From positions 806,001 through 870,000 of the forward strand of contig NZ_JACHFM010000002.1 of NCBI RefSeq assembly GCF_014201905.1: DNA of 64,000 nt. The letters are read 5' to 3'. This DNA comes from Amaricoccus macauensis. GTDB taxonomy: Bacteria > Pseudomonadota > Alphaproteobacteria > Rhodobacterales > Rhodobacteraceae. Of this stretch, positions 43,059 through 50,765 are shown one piece after another (the stretch's first letter is position 1; every line of letters starts with the position of its first letter). The position numbers were made by a program, and so were the translations under genes. The notes beneath the pieces were generated by a model, which was not told the DNA's origin, made no database searches, and saw only the letters and a program-made list of their open reading frames with translations.

Positions 43059-44189
43059 TTGCCCCACCGCATCGGCCGCGGCCTGCGCCGCGCCCTCAAG
43101 GTCATTGCCCGACCCGTCCGGCGCAGCCGTGGGCGGCGTGGCGCCGTTCTTCAACCATATCGTGGCTACGGCTCGGACGAGCGGATCTTCGTGATCGGCC
43201 GGGCCTTCTGGCAGCACACCGACCACGACGAGGCGTCCGAGCTGCGCGACGTGCTCCGCCGGATCCGCAGGCGTCCGGTTCGGGGCGCCCGCATCCGCGC
43301 GCGCTTCTACGGTGCCGTCATCGAGGTCGAGACCGATCAGGACGGATACTTCCGCATCGAGATGGCGCCGGGTATGCCGCCGCCGCCCGAACTGCGCTGG
43401 CACACCCTCGAGATCGCCATGATCGCACCGGCGATGGTCGCCGCGACCGCCGAGGTCTACATCCCCCCACCGCAGTCGAAGATGGTGGTGATCTCGGACA
43501 TCGACGACACGGTCATGCACACCGGGGTTGCCAACAAGGCGATGATGCTCTGGCGGCTGTTCGTGCAGGATGCGGAGAGCCGCACGGTCTTCCCCGGCGT
43601 CTCGCATCTCTACCGGGCTCTCCATGCCGGCGCCTCCGGGGACGAGCAGAACGCCATGCTCTATGTCTCGCGCGCGCCGTGGGGGATCTACGAGATCCTC
43701 GAGGAGTTCTTCCAGGCGCACGAGATCCCCATCGGGCCGATCCTCTTCCTGCGGGAGTGGGGCATCAGCTGGCGCACCCCGCTGCCGCGCCGGGCCGAAG
43801 ACCACAAGGCGGTGCTGATCGAGGCGATCATGGGGCTTTATCCCCACATGCCGGTGGTGCTGATCGGGGACAGTGGCCAGCATGACCCCGAACTCTACCG
43901 TGCCGTCGCGGAACGTCATGGCGACCGGGTTCGGGCGGTGTACATCCGGGACGTGACCGCGAAGGATGCCGGGCGCTCGGCCGAGCTGTCGGAGATCGGA
44001 CGCGCGCTCGCCTCGAAAGGCATCCACCTCGTTCTTGCCGCTGACAGCGTGGCGTTCGCCGAGCACGCGGTCAGCCTCGGGCTCATCGCGCCGGACGCGC
44101 TCGAGACCGTCGCCGCCCGGGTCGCCGAACGCGAGGCCACCCCGGACAACCCGGACGTTCAGCCGCAGGACGCCGCGGACGCGGACTGA
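43059..44189 (+). CDS. App1-type phosphatidate phosphatase domain protein (DUF2183)
   Basis: 376 residues with a TTG start at 43059 chosen because AGGAG lies about nine bases upstream and no ATG precedes the domain. The HAD-like catalytic motif is VVISDIDDTVMHTGVAN (Asp147, Asp149, Asp150, Thr151), followed by FLREWGISWRTPLPRR and PVVLIGDSGQHDPELYRAVA. This is the App1/DUF2183 domain found in yeast actin-patch phosphatidate phosphatase and in many bacteria. The N-terminal 140 residues include a beta-sandwich-like part (IRARFYGAVIEVETDQDGYF). Phosphatase activity on a lipid is plausible; the bacterial role is unknown. Confidence 0.85.
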   Translation: MPHRIGRGLRRALKVIARPVRRSRGRRGAVLQPYRGYGSDERIFVIGRAFWQHTDHDEASELRDVLRRIRRRPVRGARIRARFYGAVIEVETDQDGYFRIEMAPGMPPPPELRWHTLEIAMIAPAMVAATAEVYIPPPQSKMVVISDIDDTVMHTGVANKAMMLWRLFVQDAESRTVFPGVSHLYRALHAGASGDEQNAMLYVSRAPWGIYEILEEFFQAHEIPIGPILFLREWGISWRTPLPRRAEDHKAVLIEAIMGLYPHMPVVLIGDSGQHDPELYRAVAERHGDRVRAVYIRDVTAKDAGRSAELSEIGRALASKGIHLVLAADSVAFAEHAVSLGLIAPDALETVAARVAEREATPDNPDVQPQDAADAD

Positions 44190-44330
44190 AGGCAATCGTT
44201 GGCTGTCGCCAGACCGAAAGACGCCACGCAAGTCGCGCCTATCGGCTAGTCGTTTGATGGATATCAGAAATTATGTCGGCGCTGACCCTAGGGAAAGCTC
44301 TGTTCGCGGCCTTCCGAGAGACGGGGGACC

Positions 44331-44368
44331 GAAGATGTCGGCGCGGGAGCTCCCGGGCCCACATCTTC
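44331..44368. terminator. nested inverted repeats between convergent App1 and SIMPL genes
   Basis: GAAGATGT (44331-44338) pairs with ACATCTTC (44361-44368), enclosing the perfect palindrome CGGGAGCTCCCG (44344-44355). It lies between two convergent genes in a 263-base spacer where no gene is seen. The fold could terminate both strands; there is no T-run. Confidence 0.4.
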
Positions 44369-44452
44369 CTCGCACCCGCCCGGGCCGCACGGACGCCCGT
44401 GGAGGCCGTCCGCCCTTTGCAACCCGGACCCGCGTCCGGTCTCGCCGGATGA

Positions 44453-45157
44453 TCACTCCAGCTCGAACACCACCGTCACATCCGCGCCGAGCGAGACCGT
44501 GCCCGCGGCGATCGGAGCCGCGGCCATGTCCATCTTGCTTCGGAACGGCATCGGCCCGCCACCGCCGCCCTCGGAGATCGCGCGGACCTGACCAAGCTTG
44601 ACCCCGGCGGCCGTCGCGAAGAGTTCTGCCTTGTGTCGGGCGTCCGCGACGGCCTTCTGCCGCGCGGTGTCAAGCACGGCACCGGGCTCGTCCACGTCGA
44701 AGCTCACGCCGTAAAGCCGGTTCGCTCCCGCCTGCGTCAGAGCGTCGATCATTTTCCCGAGGTTGGCCACATCGCGGACCTGCACCGTCACCATGTTCGA
44801 CGCCTGATAGGCAACGACCTTCGGCGCCACCTGCGAGTCGCCGGCTTCCGGCGCGAACACCGGGTTGAGGGTGAGCTGGCTCGTCTGCATGTCCGCATCC
44901 GCCACCCCGGCGGCCTTGAGCGCGGCGAAAACCGCCGTCATCGCCTCATTGCTGGCCTTGAGCGCGTCGGCCGCGGATGGCGCCTGGGTCTCGACGCCGG
45001 CCGAGACCGAAGCGACATCCGGCACCGCATCGACCGTCGCCGATCCGGTGACGGTGATTTCGCGCGGCGTCGAGTCCGCATGGGCACGATCGGGCGTGCC
45101 GGCAGCGAGGCCGAGGGCGAGACCGAGGGCGGTGGCGGGCAGCAACATGGAACGCAT
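44453..45157 (-). CDS. SIMPL domain (DUF541) periplasmic protein
   Basis: 234 residues with a signal peptide (about 1-26, MRSMLLPATALGLALGLAAG, ending AHA-DS). The mature part follows the DUF541/BP26 pattern: REITVTGSATVDAVPDVASV, SAGVETQAPSAADALKASNE, LGKMIDALTQAGANRLYGVS, KAVADARHKAELFATAAGVK. Homologues form periplasmic rings and are linked to oxidative stress or cell-surface roles; no enzyme activity is known. The start at 45157 is preferred over an upstream in-frame start that lacks a signal peptide. Confidence 0.9.
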   Translation of the reverse strand: MRSMLLPATALGLALGLAAGTPDRAHADSTPREITVTGSATVDAVPDVASVSAGVETQAPSAADALKASNEAMTAVFAALKAAGVADADMQTSQLTLNPVFAPEAGDSQVAPKVVAYQASNMVTVQVRDVANLGKMIDALTQAGANRLYGVSFDVDEPGAVLDTARQKAVADARHKAELFATAAGVKLGQVRAISEGGGGGPMPFRSKMDMAAAPIAAGTVSLGADVTVVFELE

Positions 45158-45321
45158 CTGGGGACACTCCGGACGATTGAAAAATCGGGCTGCGTCAGAT
45201 CTGCTCTGCAAGCTCCGTCACGGCAACCAAAAATTGCTAAAAAGCCTTGCGTTTTACTGGATCGTTGAAGCGAAGTCCGCTACGCTCCGATCACAAACAC
45301 TCGACAGAGATCGGGGCAGGC

Positions 45322-47106
45322 ATGAGCAGGTATCAACGCAGGCCGGATTTCCGGCTCCACTTGGGATATCCGGAGGTCACACTCCTCCGGAGCGATATTC
45401 CCGGAATGACGCGGCTGGCATCGCCGGATCATCCGGCGTTCGTAGACGACCTCAGGCGACTCGCCGCTGCGGTCGATACGGTGCGCGGCCGGTTGACGGT
45501 CGTTCTGCCGGACCGCGAGGTCTGGCGCGACCGTCTGCGCCTCGGGGCGCGAACGCCCTGGATGCGCCGCCGCAAGGCCCGCATTCTCGCGGCCCGCGCC
45601 CTTGCGGTTGCGCCGGGCGAGGTCGCGCTTTCCGTGGGGCGACAGGGAGACGACGGCGCAACGGCGCTCGCCGCGACCCGGCGGCAGACACTTCTCGAGG
45701 TCCGCCGGATGCTTGCGGCGGTCGGCCTTCGTGCCGAGGTGATTCGTGGTGCCGGTCGCTTCGACGGCTTCGCGATTCCACCGGCGCTTGGCAGCCTGAA
45801 CTGGACACCGCCGGGACGGGCACTACCGGTTGGCGTGCCACGCATCATCATGGCGATCGGCGGTCTTGCCGCCTCGATCGCGGCGATCGTCGCTGTCCTC
45901 GGGTCTCCGCCTCCGGAGCCCGTGATGTCGCAGGGGCCGGTGGTGCATCGCTCGGTGGCACGCGCCTCCGTCGCGCTCGCTGTCGAGATGCCGCCGCCGC
46001 CCGCGCCAATCCCCGCGGCCGTGACGACCGAGCCCGCCGTCACCGACGTCGCGAAGGCCGCACCACCCCCGCTCCGCCCGCACGCGGCAGTGCTGGAGGC
46101 GCCGGCCTTCACCATGAATACCCGCAACCTCGAAGTGACCTCTGGTCCGCAGGGCCAACCGGTCCTGAACCTTCGCGAACTGCCCGGATCGCGCGCCATC
46201 GACACGCGATCCGGCCCCGCGCCCCTGCACAGGCCCGCAGCCGTGCGGCAGGCGGAAGCCGCCTCGGCGATGCCAACGGGCGAGCCGGCCGATACCATTC
46301 GGCCCCGCGCCCGGCAGTATGCCGAGGCGAGGCCCGAGCCCGTCGCGGCACCTCAGTCCGTGGCAGGGCCGGTCGCCGACATCGTCAAGCGTGTCGCCGC
46401 CGCCGATACCGAAGACTTCGCCCGGCCCGAGCATCGTCCGAACGCCGCCCCGAGCGTCCGGGTGGCGTCGCTCACGCCGTCCGACGCGATGACGGTGGCC
46501 GCCCTCGCCGCGACCGTTTTCGCGCCGCGCGCCCGTCCCGATGGCTTCGGTGACACCGCGCCGGCCGGCCCGAGCCCGAAGCCGTCGGTAACCCCTGCGG
46601 CGGACATGGCGCCTCCCGCGCGGAGGGTCGCCTCGATACCGGCGCCGAAGCTGCAGCGCGCCGTCGCCGCGACTCGTCCGGTCGCGGCGCTGGCCGCGAC
46701 GCCGGTACGGGCGCCGATCGTCGCCGCGCCAGCGCGGACGCCGATCGTCACCGCCGCGCTGACGCCGCAGCCGAAGATCGTGCCGATCCCGCCGCAACCG
46801 AAGGCCGTCCGGCCCGCCGCCCCGGTCAAGGTCGTCCCCGTCGCAGCCGTCCCCGCCAGTGCGGCACCAAAGGCGACGACCGCCCGCACCGCGGCCCGCG
46901 CCGGACTGCTCCGGACGCAGCTCTCGCTCATCGGCGTCTTCGGCGACACCGACAAGCCGCACGCACTGGTGCGCCTGCCGAGTGGTGACATCCAGCGCGT
47001 GCGCTCGGGCGACAGCGTCGCCGGAGTTCAGGTCGCCTCCGTGTCCTCCGATGGCGTTCGGGTGCGGAGCGGCGGTTCGGAGACCATGCTGCGACTGCCT
47101 GACTGA
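45322..47106 (+). CDS. single-span protein with cytoplasmic N-domain and GspC/PilP-like C-domain
   Basis: 594 residues, start ATG 45322. Residues 1-165 are a soluble domain with WRDRLRLGARTPWMRRRKAR and QTLLEVRRMLAAVGLRAEVI, reminiscent of the cytoplasmic part of GspL/PilM-type secretion proteins. One membrane span follows (about 172-195, IIMAIGGLAASIAAIVAVLG). A very long Pro/Ala-rich periplasmic linker (about 200-525) leads to a small beta domain at the end (about 535-594): LLRTQLSLIGVFGDTDKPHA, then LVRLPSGDIQRVRSGDSVAG. That end is close to the homology-region domain of GspC/PilP. It suggests a type II secretion or pilus-like inner-membrane platform, but no other secretion genes are near. 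Domain calls are by eye. Confidence 0.65.
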   Translation: MSRYQRRPDFRLHLGYPEVTLLRSDIPGMTRLASPDHPAFVDDLRRLAAAVDTVRGRLTVVLPDREVWRDRLRLGARTPWMRRRKARILAARALAVAPGEVALSVGRQGDDGATALAATRRQTLLEVRRMLAAVGLRAEVIRGAGRFDGFAIPPALGSLNWTPPGRALPVGVPRIIMAIGGLAASIAAIVAVLGSPPPEPVMSQGPVVHRSVARASVALAVEMPPPPAPIPAAVTTEPAVTDVAKAAPPPLRPHAAVLEAPAFTMNTRNLEVTSGPQGQPVLNLRELPGSRAIDTRSGPAPLHRPAAVRQAEAASAMPTGEPADTIRPRARQYAEARPEPVAAPQSVAGPVADIVKRVAAADTEDFARPEHRPNAAPSVRVASLTPSDAMTVAALAATVFAPRARPDGFGDTAPAGPSPKPSVTPAADMAPPARRVASIPAPKLQRAVAATRPVAALAATPVRAPIVAAPARTPIVTAALTPQPKIVPIPPQPKAVRPAAPVKVVPVAAVPASAAPKATTARTAARAGLLRTQLSLIGVFGDTDKPHALVRLPSGDIQRVRSGDSVAGVQVASVSSDGVRVRSGGSETMLRLPD

Positions 47107-47117
47107 AGTCTGCCCAC

Positions 47118-47143
47118 CGGGCGAGGGGCATCTCCCTCGCCCG
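47118..47143 (+). terminator. hairpin terminator after the GspC-like gene
   Basis: CGGGCGAGGG (47118-47127) pairs perfectly with CCCTCGCCCG (47134-47143), loop GCATCT, 11 bases after the stop. A second stem GGGGG-TGG-CCCCC follows at once (47147-47159). No strong T-run, but the stacked stems fit transcription termination before manC. Confidence 0.65.
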
Positions 47144-47208
47144 AAAGGGGGTGGCCCCCCTACCCTTTGCTCCACCGGATTGTGAAGTTTACCGAAAGCC
47201 GCCGCCTG

Positions 47209-47232
47209 TGTTCCAATGAGCACAACGGAACA
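47209..47232. promoter_or_regulatory. TGTTCC-N12-GGAACA inverted repeat upstream of manC
   Basis: A perfect 6-base dyad (47209-47214 and 47227-47232) about 110 bases before the manC start, in a lower-GC part of the spacer. It is a candidate operator for control of GDP-mannose supply. No regulator is known from the sequence. Confidence 0.35.
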
Positions 47233-47339
47233 TGCGCCGGTCACCTCTCGTTAAGGGAAATCAGGCTCCTCTCTCTCATCCCCTCGGGGACGCAGGCAGG
47301 AGCCGGGCCGACCGGCGTTGGCATGAGGTGGTGGCGGCT

Positions 47340-48785
47340 ATGACTTCTCTTCAACCGATCCGGTCGATCGAGCGCGCAGGGTCGGTGCGGACGATCGTTC
47401 CGGTCATCCTTTGTGGCGGTTCGGGCTCGCGCCTCTGGCCGATCTCGCGCAAGGATTTCGCCAAGCAGCACGTGCCGATGCTGGGCGGCGCCTCGCCCTT
47501 CCAGCGCACGCTCTCCCGCCTCGACCGCCAGGTCTTCGCCCGGCCGATCGTGATCAGCGCCGCGCCGGCGCGCTTTCTCGTCGCCGATCAGGCGAAGGAG
47601 GCCGGTGTCGAGATCGACATCGCGCTCGAGCCGCAGGGTCGCGACACGCTGGCCGCCGTGACGCTGGCTGCGTGCCTCGCCGCCCGGCGCGACCCTGATG
47701 CGATCGTCATGGTGATGCCATCCGATCACCTGATCCCCGACGCTGCGGCATTTGGCCGCTCCGCCTCGGCTGCGGCCCGGCTGGCCGAGGACGGGTACAT
47801 CGTCGTGCTCGGCATCCCGCCGACCAGCCCGTCGACCGCCTACGGCTACATCTCTCCCGGGGCGCCGATCGGCAGCGGCTTTGCCGTCGACCGCTTCGTC
47901 GAGAAGCCCGATGCCGAGCGGGCCGCGTCGCTCATCGACAACGGCTGTCTCTGGAATGCCGGCATGTTCTGCTTCCGCGCGAGCGCTGGCCTTGCCGAGA
48001 TCGAGGATCACGCATCGCGCACGCTCACCGCTGTCCAGCGGGCGATCGACGAGGCGACGGACGACCTCGGCGCCATGCGGCTCGGCAAGAGCTTCGAGAC
48101 GGTGACGAAGATCAGCTTCGACCACGCCATCATGGAGCGCACCCAGCGCGCCGCGGTCGTTGCCGCCGAATTCGCCTGGTCCGACATCGGCGACTGGAAG
48201 GCCGTCTGGCAGGAGAGCCCCCGGGACGCAAACGGTGTCGCCACTGAGGGCCGCGTCCACATGAAGGACGTGACGAACAGCTATCTCCGCTCCGACGGCC
48301 GGCTGCTCTGCGTGCTCGGGGTCGAGGGACTCGCGGTTGTCGATACCGCCGACGCGATCCTCGTGGCGCCGATCGAGCGGGCGCAGGAGGTAAAGGGGCT
48401 GGTTTCCGAACTCGAGGCGATGAAGCTGCCCGAGGCGACGACGCCCGCCCGCGTGCATCGGCCGTGGGGCTGGTACCAGACCATGGACCTCGGCGAGCGG
48501 TTCCGGGTGAAGCGCATCGTCGTGCTGCCGGGCAAGAAGCTCTCGCTCCAGCGGCACCACCACCGCGCCGAGCACTGGGTCTGCGTGCGAGGCACGGCGG
48601 AAGTGGTGCGCGACAACGAGACCATCATCCTGCGCGAGAACGAGTCGGTCTACCTGCCGCTCGGCTGCATGCACCGCCTGCAGAACCCCGGCCGCATCCC
48701 CGTCGAGATCGTCGAGGTGCAGACCGGCGCCTATCTCGAGGAAGACGACATCGTGCGCGTCGAGGACGACTTCGGCCGTCTCTGA
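47340..48785 (+). CDS. manC: mannose-1-phosphate guanylyltransferase / mannose-6-phosphate isomerase
   Basis: 481 residues, the type II bifunctional enzyme. The N-terminal nucleotidyltransferase starts with the GTP-binding loop VPVILCGGSGSRLWPISRKD and continues VMVMPSDHLIPD and EKPDAERAASLID. The C-terminal cupin isomerase (about 360-480) has RPWGWYQTMDLGERFRVKRI and the metal-binding HHHRAEHWVCVRG, ending QTGAYLEEDDIVRVEDDFGR. It makes GDP-mannose for exopolysaccharide or lipopolysaccharide. The ATG at 47340 is used; an upstream in-frame extension lacks homology. Phosphomannomutase follows after 13 bases, completing the route from fructose 6-phosphate. Confidence 0.95.
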   Translation: MTSLQPIRSIERAGSVRTIVPVILCGGSGSRLWPISRKDFAKQHVPMLGGASPFQRTLSRLDRQVFARPIVISAAPARFLVADQAKEAGVEIDIALEPQGRDTLAAVTLAACLAARRDPDAIVMVMPSDHLIPDAAAFGRSASAAARLAEDGYIVVLGIPPTSPSTAYGYISPGAPIGSGFAVDRFVEKPDAERAASLIDNGCLWNAGMFCFRASAGLAEIEDHASRTLTAVQRAIDEATDDLGAMRLGKSFETVTKISFDHAIMERTQRAAVVAAEFAWSDIGDWKAVWQESPRDANGVATEGRVHMKDVTNSYLRSDGRLLCVLGVEGLAVVDTADAILVAPIERAQEVKGLVSELEAMKLPEATTPARVHRPWGWYQTMDLGERFRVKRIVVLPGKKLSLQRHHHRAEHWVCVRGTAEVVRDNETIILRENESVYLPLGCMHRLQNPGRIPVEIVEVQTGAYLEEDDIVRVEDDFGRL

Positions 48786-48798
48786 GAGGATCCGCCCC

Positions 48799-50211
48799 GT
48801 GTTGAAGTTCGGAACCAGCGGCCTGCGCGGCCTCGTCAGCGAATTGAGCGATCCGGTCTCGGCCGCGTGGACGGCGGCGTTCCTCGCGCACCTCGCGCGG
48901 GGCACCCCCCCTGCGGCGGTGCTTGTGGGGCGCGACCTCCGGCCGAGTTCGCCCCGGATCGCCGCCGCCTGCCGCGCGGCGATCCGGGGCGCGGGCCTTG
49001 CGGCGATCGACTGCGGTGTGGTGCCAACGCCGGCGCTGGCGCTCGAGGCAGCCCGACGGGGCGTCCCGGCGATCATGGTGACCGGGAGCCACATCCCCTT
49101 CGACCGCAACGGCCTGAAGTTCTATCGCGCCGGCGACGAGATCACCAAGGACGACGAGGACGGCATCCGTGCCGCCTTCGCCGGGCCTCACGCCACGCCC
49201 GGGGCCGGGTCCGGGCGCGAGGAAATCGCGGAGATCGGCTCCGCCTACATCGCCAGAAACACTGCGTTCTTTGGCGCCGGTGTCCTCGCGGGCAAGCGCA
49301 TCGGGCTCTGGCAGCACAGCGCCGCGGGCCGTGACCTGACGCGAACGGCGCTGGAGGATCTCGGCGCCCAGGTGATCGCCCTTGGCCGCACCGACGAATT
49401 CGTGCCCATCGACACGGAGGCGCTGGCGCCGTCGGACGCCCTGCGCATTGCCGCCTGGGTTCGCGAGCACAGGCTTGACGCCCTTGTCTCCACCGATGGC
49501 GACGGCGACCGGCCGCTCGTCGCCGACGAGACCGGCGCGGTCTTGCGCGGCGACGCACTCGGCAGCCTCGCGGGCCGCGCGCTCGGGGCGGATGCCGTCG
49601 CCTGCCCGATCAATGCCTCGACCGCGCTCGAGCGCAGCGGCTGGTTCGCACGCAGCGTGCGCACCCGCATCGGCTCGCCCTATGTGGTCGAAGCTATCGC
49701 CGGTCTCGCCTCGGGTGGCGCGCGCCTGCCGGTGGGATACGAGGCTAACGGCGGCTTCCTCCTCGGCGGCACGGCCACGAGCGCGGACGGCCGCACGCTC
49801 GCGCCGCTCCCGACCCGCGACGCGCTCGCGCCGATGCTCGCGGTCCTTGCGGCCGCGGCCGGGGCTCGCGTGCCCCTCTCCACGCTCGCCGCCGGCCTGC
49901 CGCAGCGCATGACCGCGAGCGACAGGTTGCCTGACTTCCCCGACACCGCCTCCGCACCGCTTCTCGCCGCGCTTGTGACCGACGCCGGCGCGCGGAGCCG
50001 CCTGCTCGAAGGTCTCGGTCCAGTCGGTGCGATCGACACGCTCGACGGTGTCCGAATGACGCTTGCCTCGGGCGATGTCGTGCATCTGCGCGCCTCGGGC
50101 AATGCGCCGGAACTGCGCTGCTACGCGGAAGCCGCGACGGCGGAGGCGGCGGGAGAGCTCATCACACGGGTGCTCGGCCGCATCGCCGCCGACAACTCGC
50201 GCGCCGCCTGA
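48799..50211 (+). CDS. manB: phosphomannomutase / phosphoglucomutase family
   Basis: 470 residues, GTG start, LKFGTSGLRGLVSELSD at the N-terminus. It interconverts mannose 6-phosphate and mannose 1-phosphate. The phosphoserine loop is VTGSHIPFDRNGLKFYRAGD with Ser97, the metal loop is VSTDGDGDRPLVADETG, the sugar-binding loop is VGYEANGGFLLGG, and the phosphate-binding end is LRASGNAPELRCYAEA. Gene order with manC supports mannose over glucose or glucosamine as substrate. The two genes form a short operon. Confidence 0.92.
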   Translation: MLKFGTSGLRGLVSELSDPVSAAWTAAFLAHLARGTPPAAVLVGRDLRPSSPRIAAACRAAIRGAGLAAIDCGVVPTPALALEAARRGVPAIMVTGSHIPFDRNGLKFYRAGDEITKDDEDGIRAAFAGPHATPGAGSGREEIAEIGSAYIARNTAFFGAGVLAGKRIGLWQHSAAGRDLTRTALEDLGAQVIALGRTDEFVPIDTEALAPSDALRIAAWVREHRLDALVSTDGDGDRPLVADETGAVLRGDALGSLAGRALGADAVACPINASTALERSGWFARSVRTRIGSPYVVEAIAGLASGGARLPVGYEANGGFLLGGTATSADGRTLAPLPTRDALAPMLAVLAAAAGARVPLSTLAAGLPQRMTASDRLPDFPDTASAPLLAALVTDAGARSRLLEGLGPVGAIDTLDGVRMTLASGDVVHLRASGNAPELRCYAEAATAEAAGELITRVLGRIAADNSRAA

Positions 50212-50277
50212 AGCGGTCAGCCACGGGAGCGGGCCATTGAACCGGTCCGACCTGGATCACGAGGCCGAGCCTACAGC

Positions 50278-50319
50278 GCCGCACTGGCCCTGCCGCACTG
50301 GTCCTGCCACATTGGCCCC
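50278..50319. repeat. 14-base tandem repeat, three copies
   Basis: GCCGCACTGGCCCT (50278-50291), GCCGCACTGGTCCT (50292-50305) and GCCACATTGGCCCC (50306-50319) follow head to tail in the 248-base gap between manB and the DUF4170 gene. Copies 1 and 2 differ at one base, 2 and 3 at four. The unit is not a multiple of three, so the stretch is not coding. Could be a slippage array or a set of protein sites. Confidence 0.7.
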
Positions 50320-50459
50320 GCCGGGACGGGCGCCGACCGGCAGACCTCCGCCCGTGGCGCTTCAGCCCGCGCCGGACCACCACGGCGCTCCTTTGCTTTC
50401 CCCGGCGCGCCCGCTAAGGTTCTGCCTTGTCGCGTTCCCGGCCAAGGAGTACCAGAGCC

Positions 50460-50702
50460 ATGTCGCAGCTGCTCCATCTCGTGTTCGGAGGAGAGCTCAC
50501 CGATCCGCAAGGCACCGAATTCCGCGACGTCGACGCGATCGATGTCGTGGGCGTGTTTCCGGACTACGCCAGTGCCTATACCGCCTGGAAGGCCAAGGCG
50601 CAGGCTACGGTCGACAATGCCCACGTCCGCTACTTCATCGCCCATCTGCACCGCATGCACGACGAGTCAAATCCGCGCAGCGGCACCGAGAAGCTCGCCT
50701 GA
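50460..50702 (+). CDS. DUF4170 protein
   Basis: 80 residues, ATG at 50460 behind AAGGAG. Sequence marks LHLVFGGELTDPQGTEFRDV, then GVFPDYASAYTAWKAKAQAT and NAHVRYFIAHLHR match the DUF4170 family, a small soluble protein of alphaproteobacteria that is usually encoded right before waaA. Function is unknown; the stable linkage suggests a part in lipopolysaccharide assembly or its control. WaaA follows after 63 bases. Confidence 0.88.
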   Translation: MSQLLHLVFGGELTDPQGTEFRDVDAIDVVGVFPDYASAYTAWKAKAQATVDNAHVRYFIAHLHRMHDESNPRSGTEKLA

Positions 50703-50765
50703 GAGGCAAGCCTGACCGATCCCTGCACCGCTGTCACCCGTCCCGCATTTCGGATCCCCCGAGCC

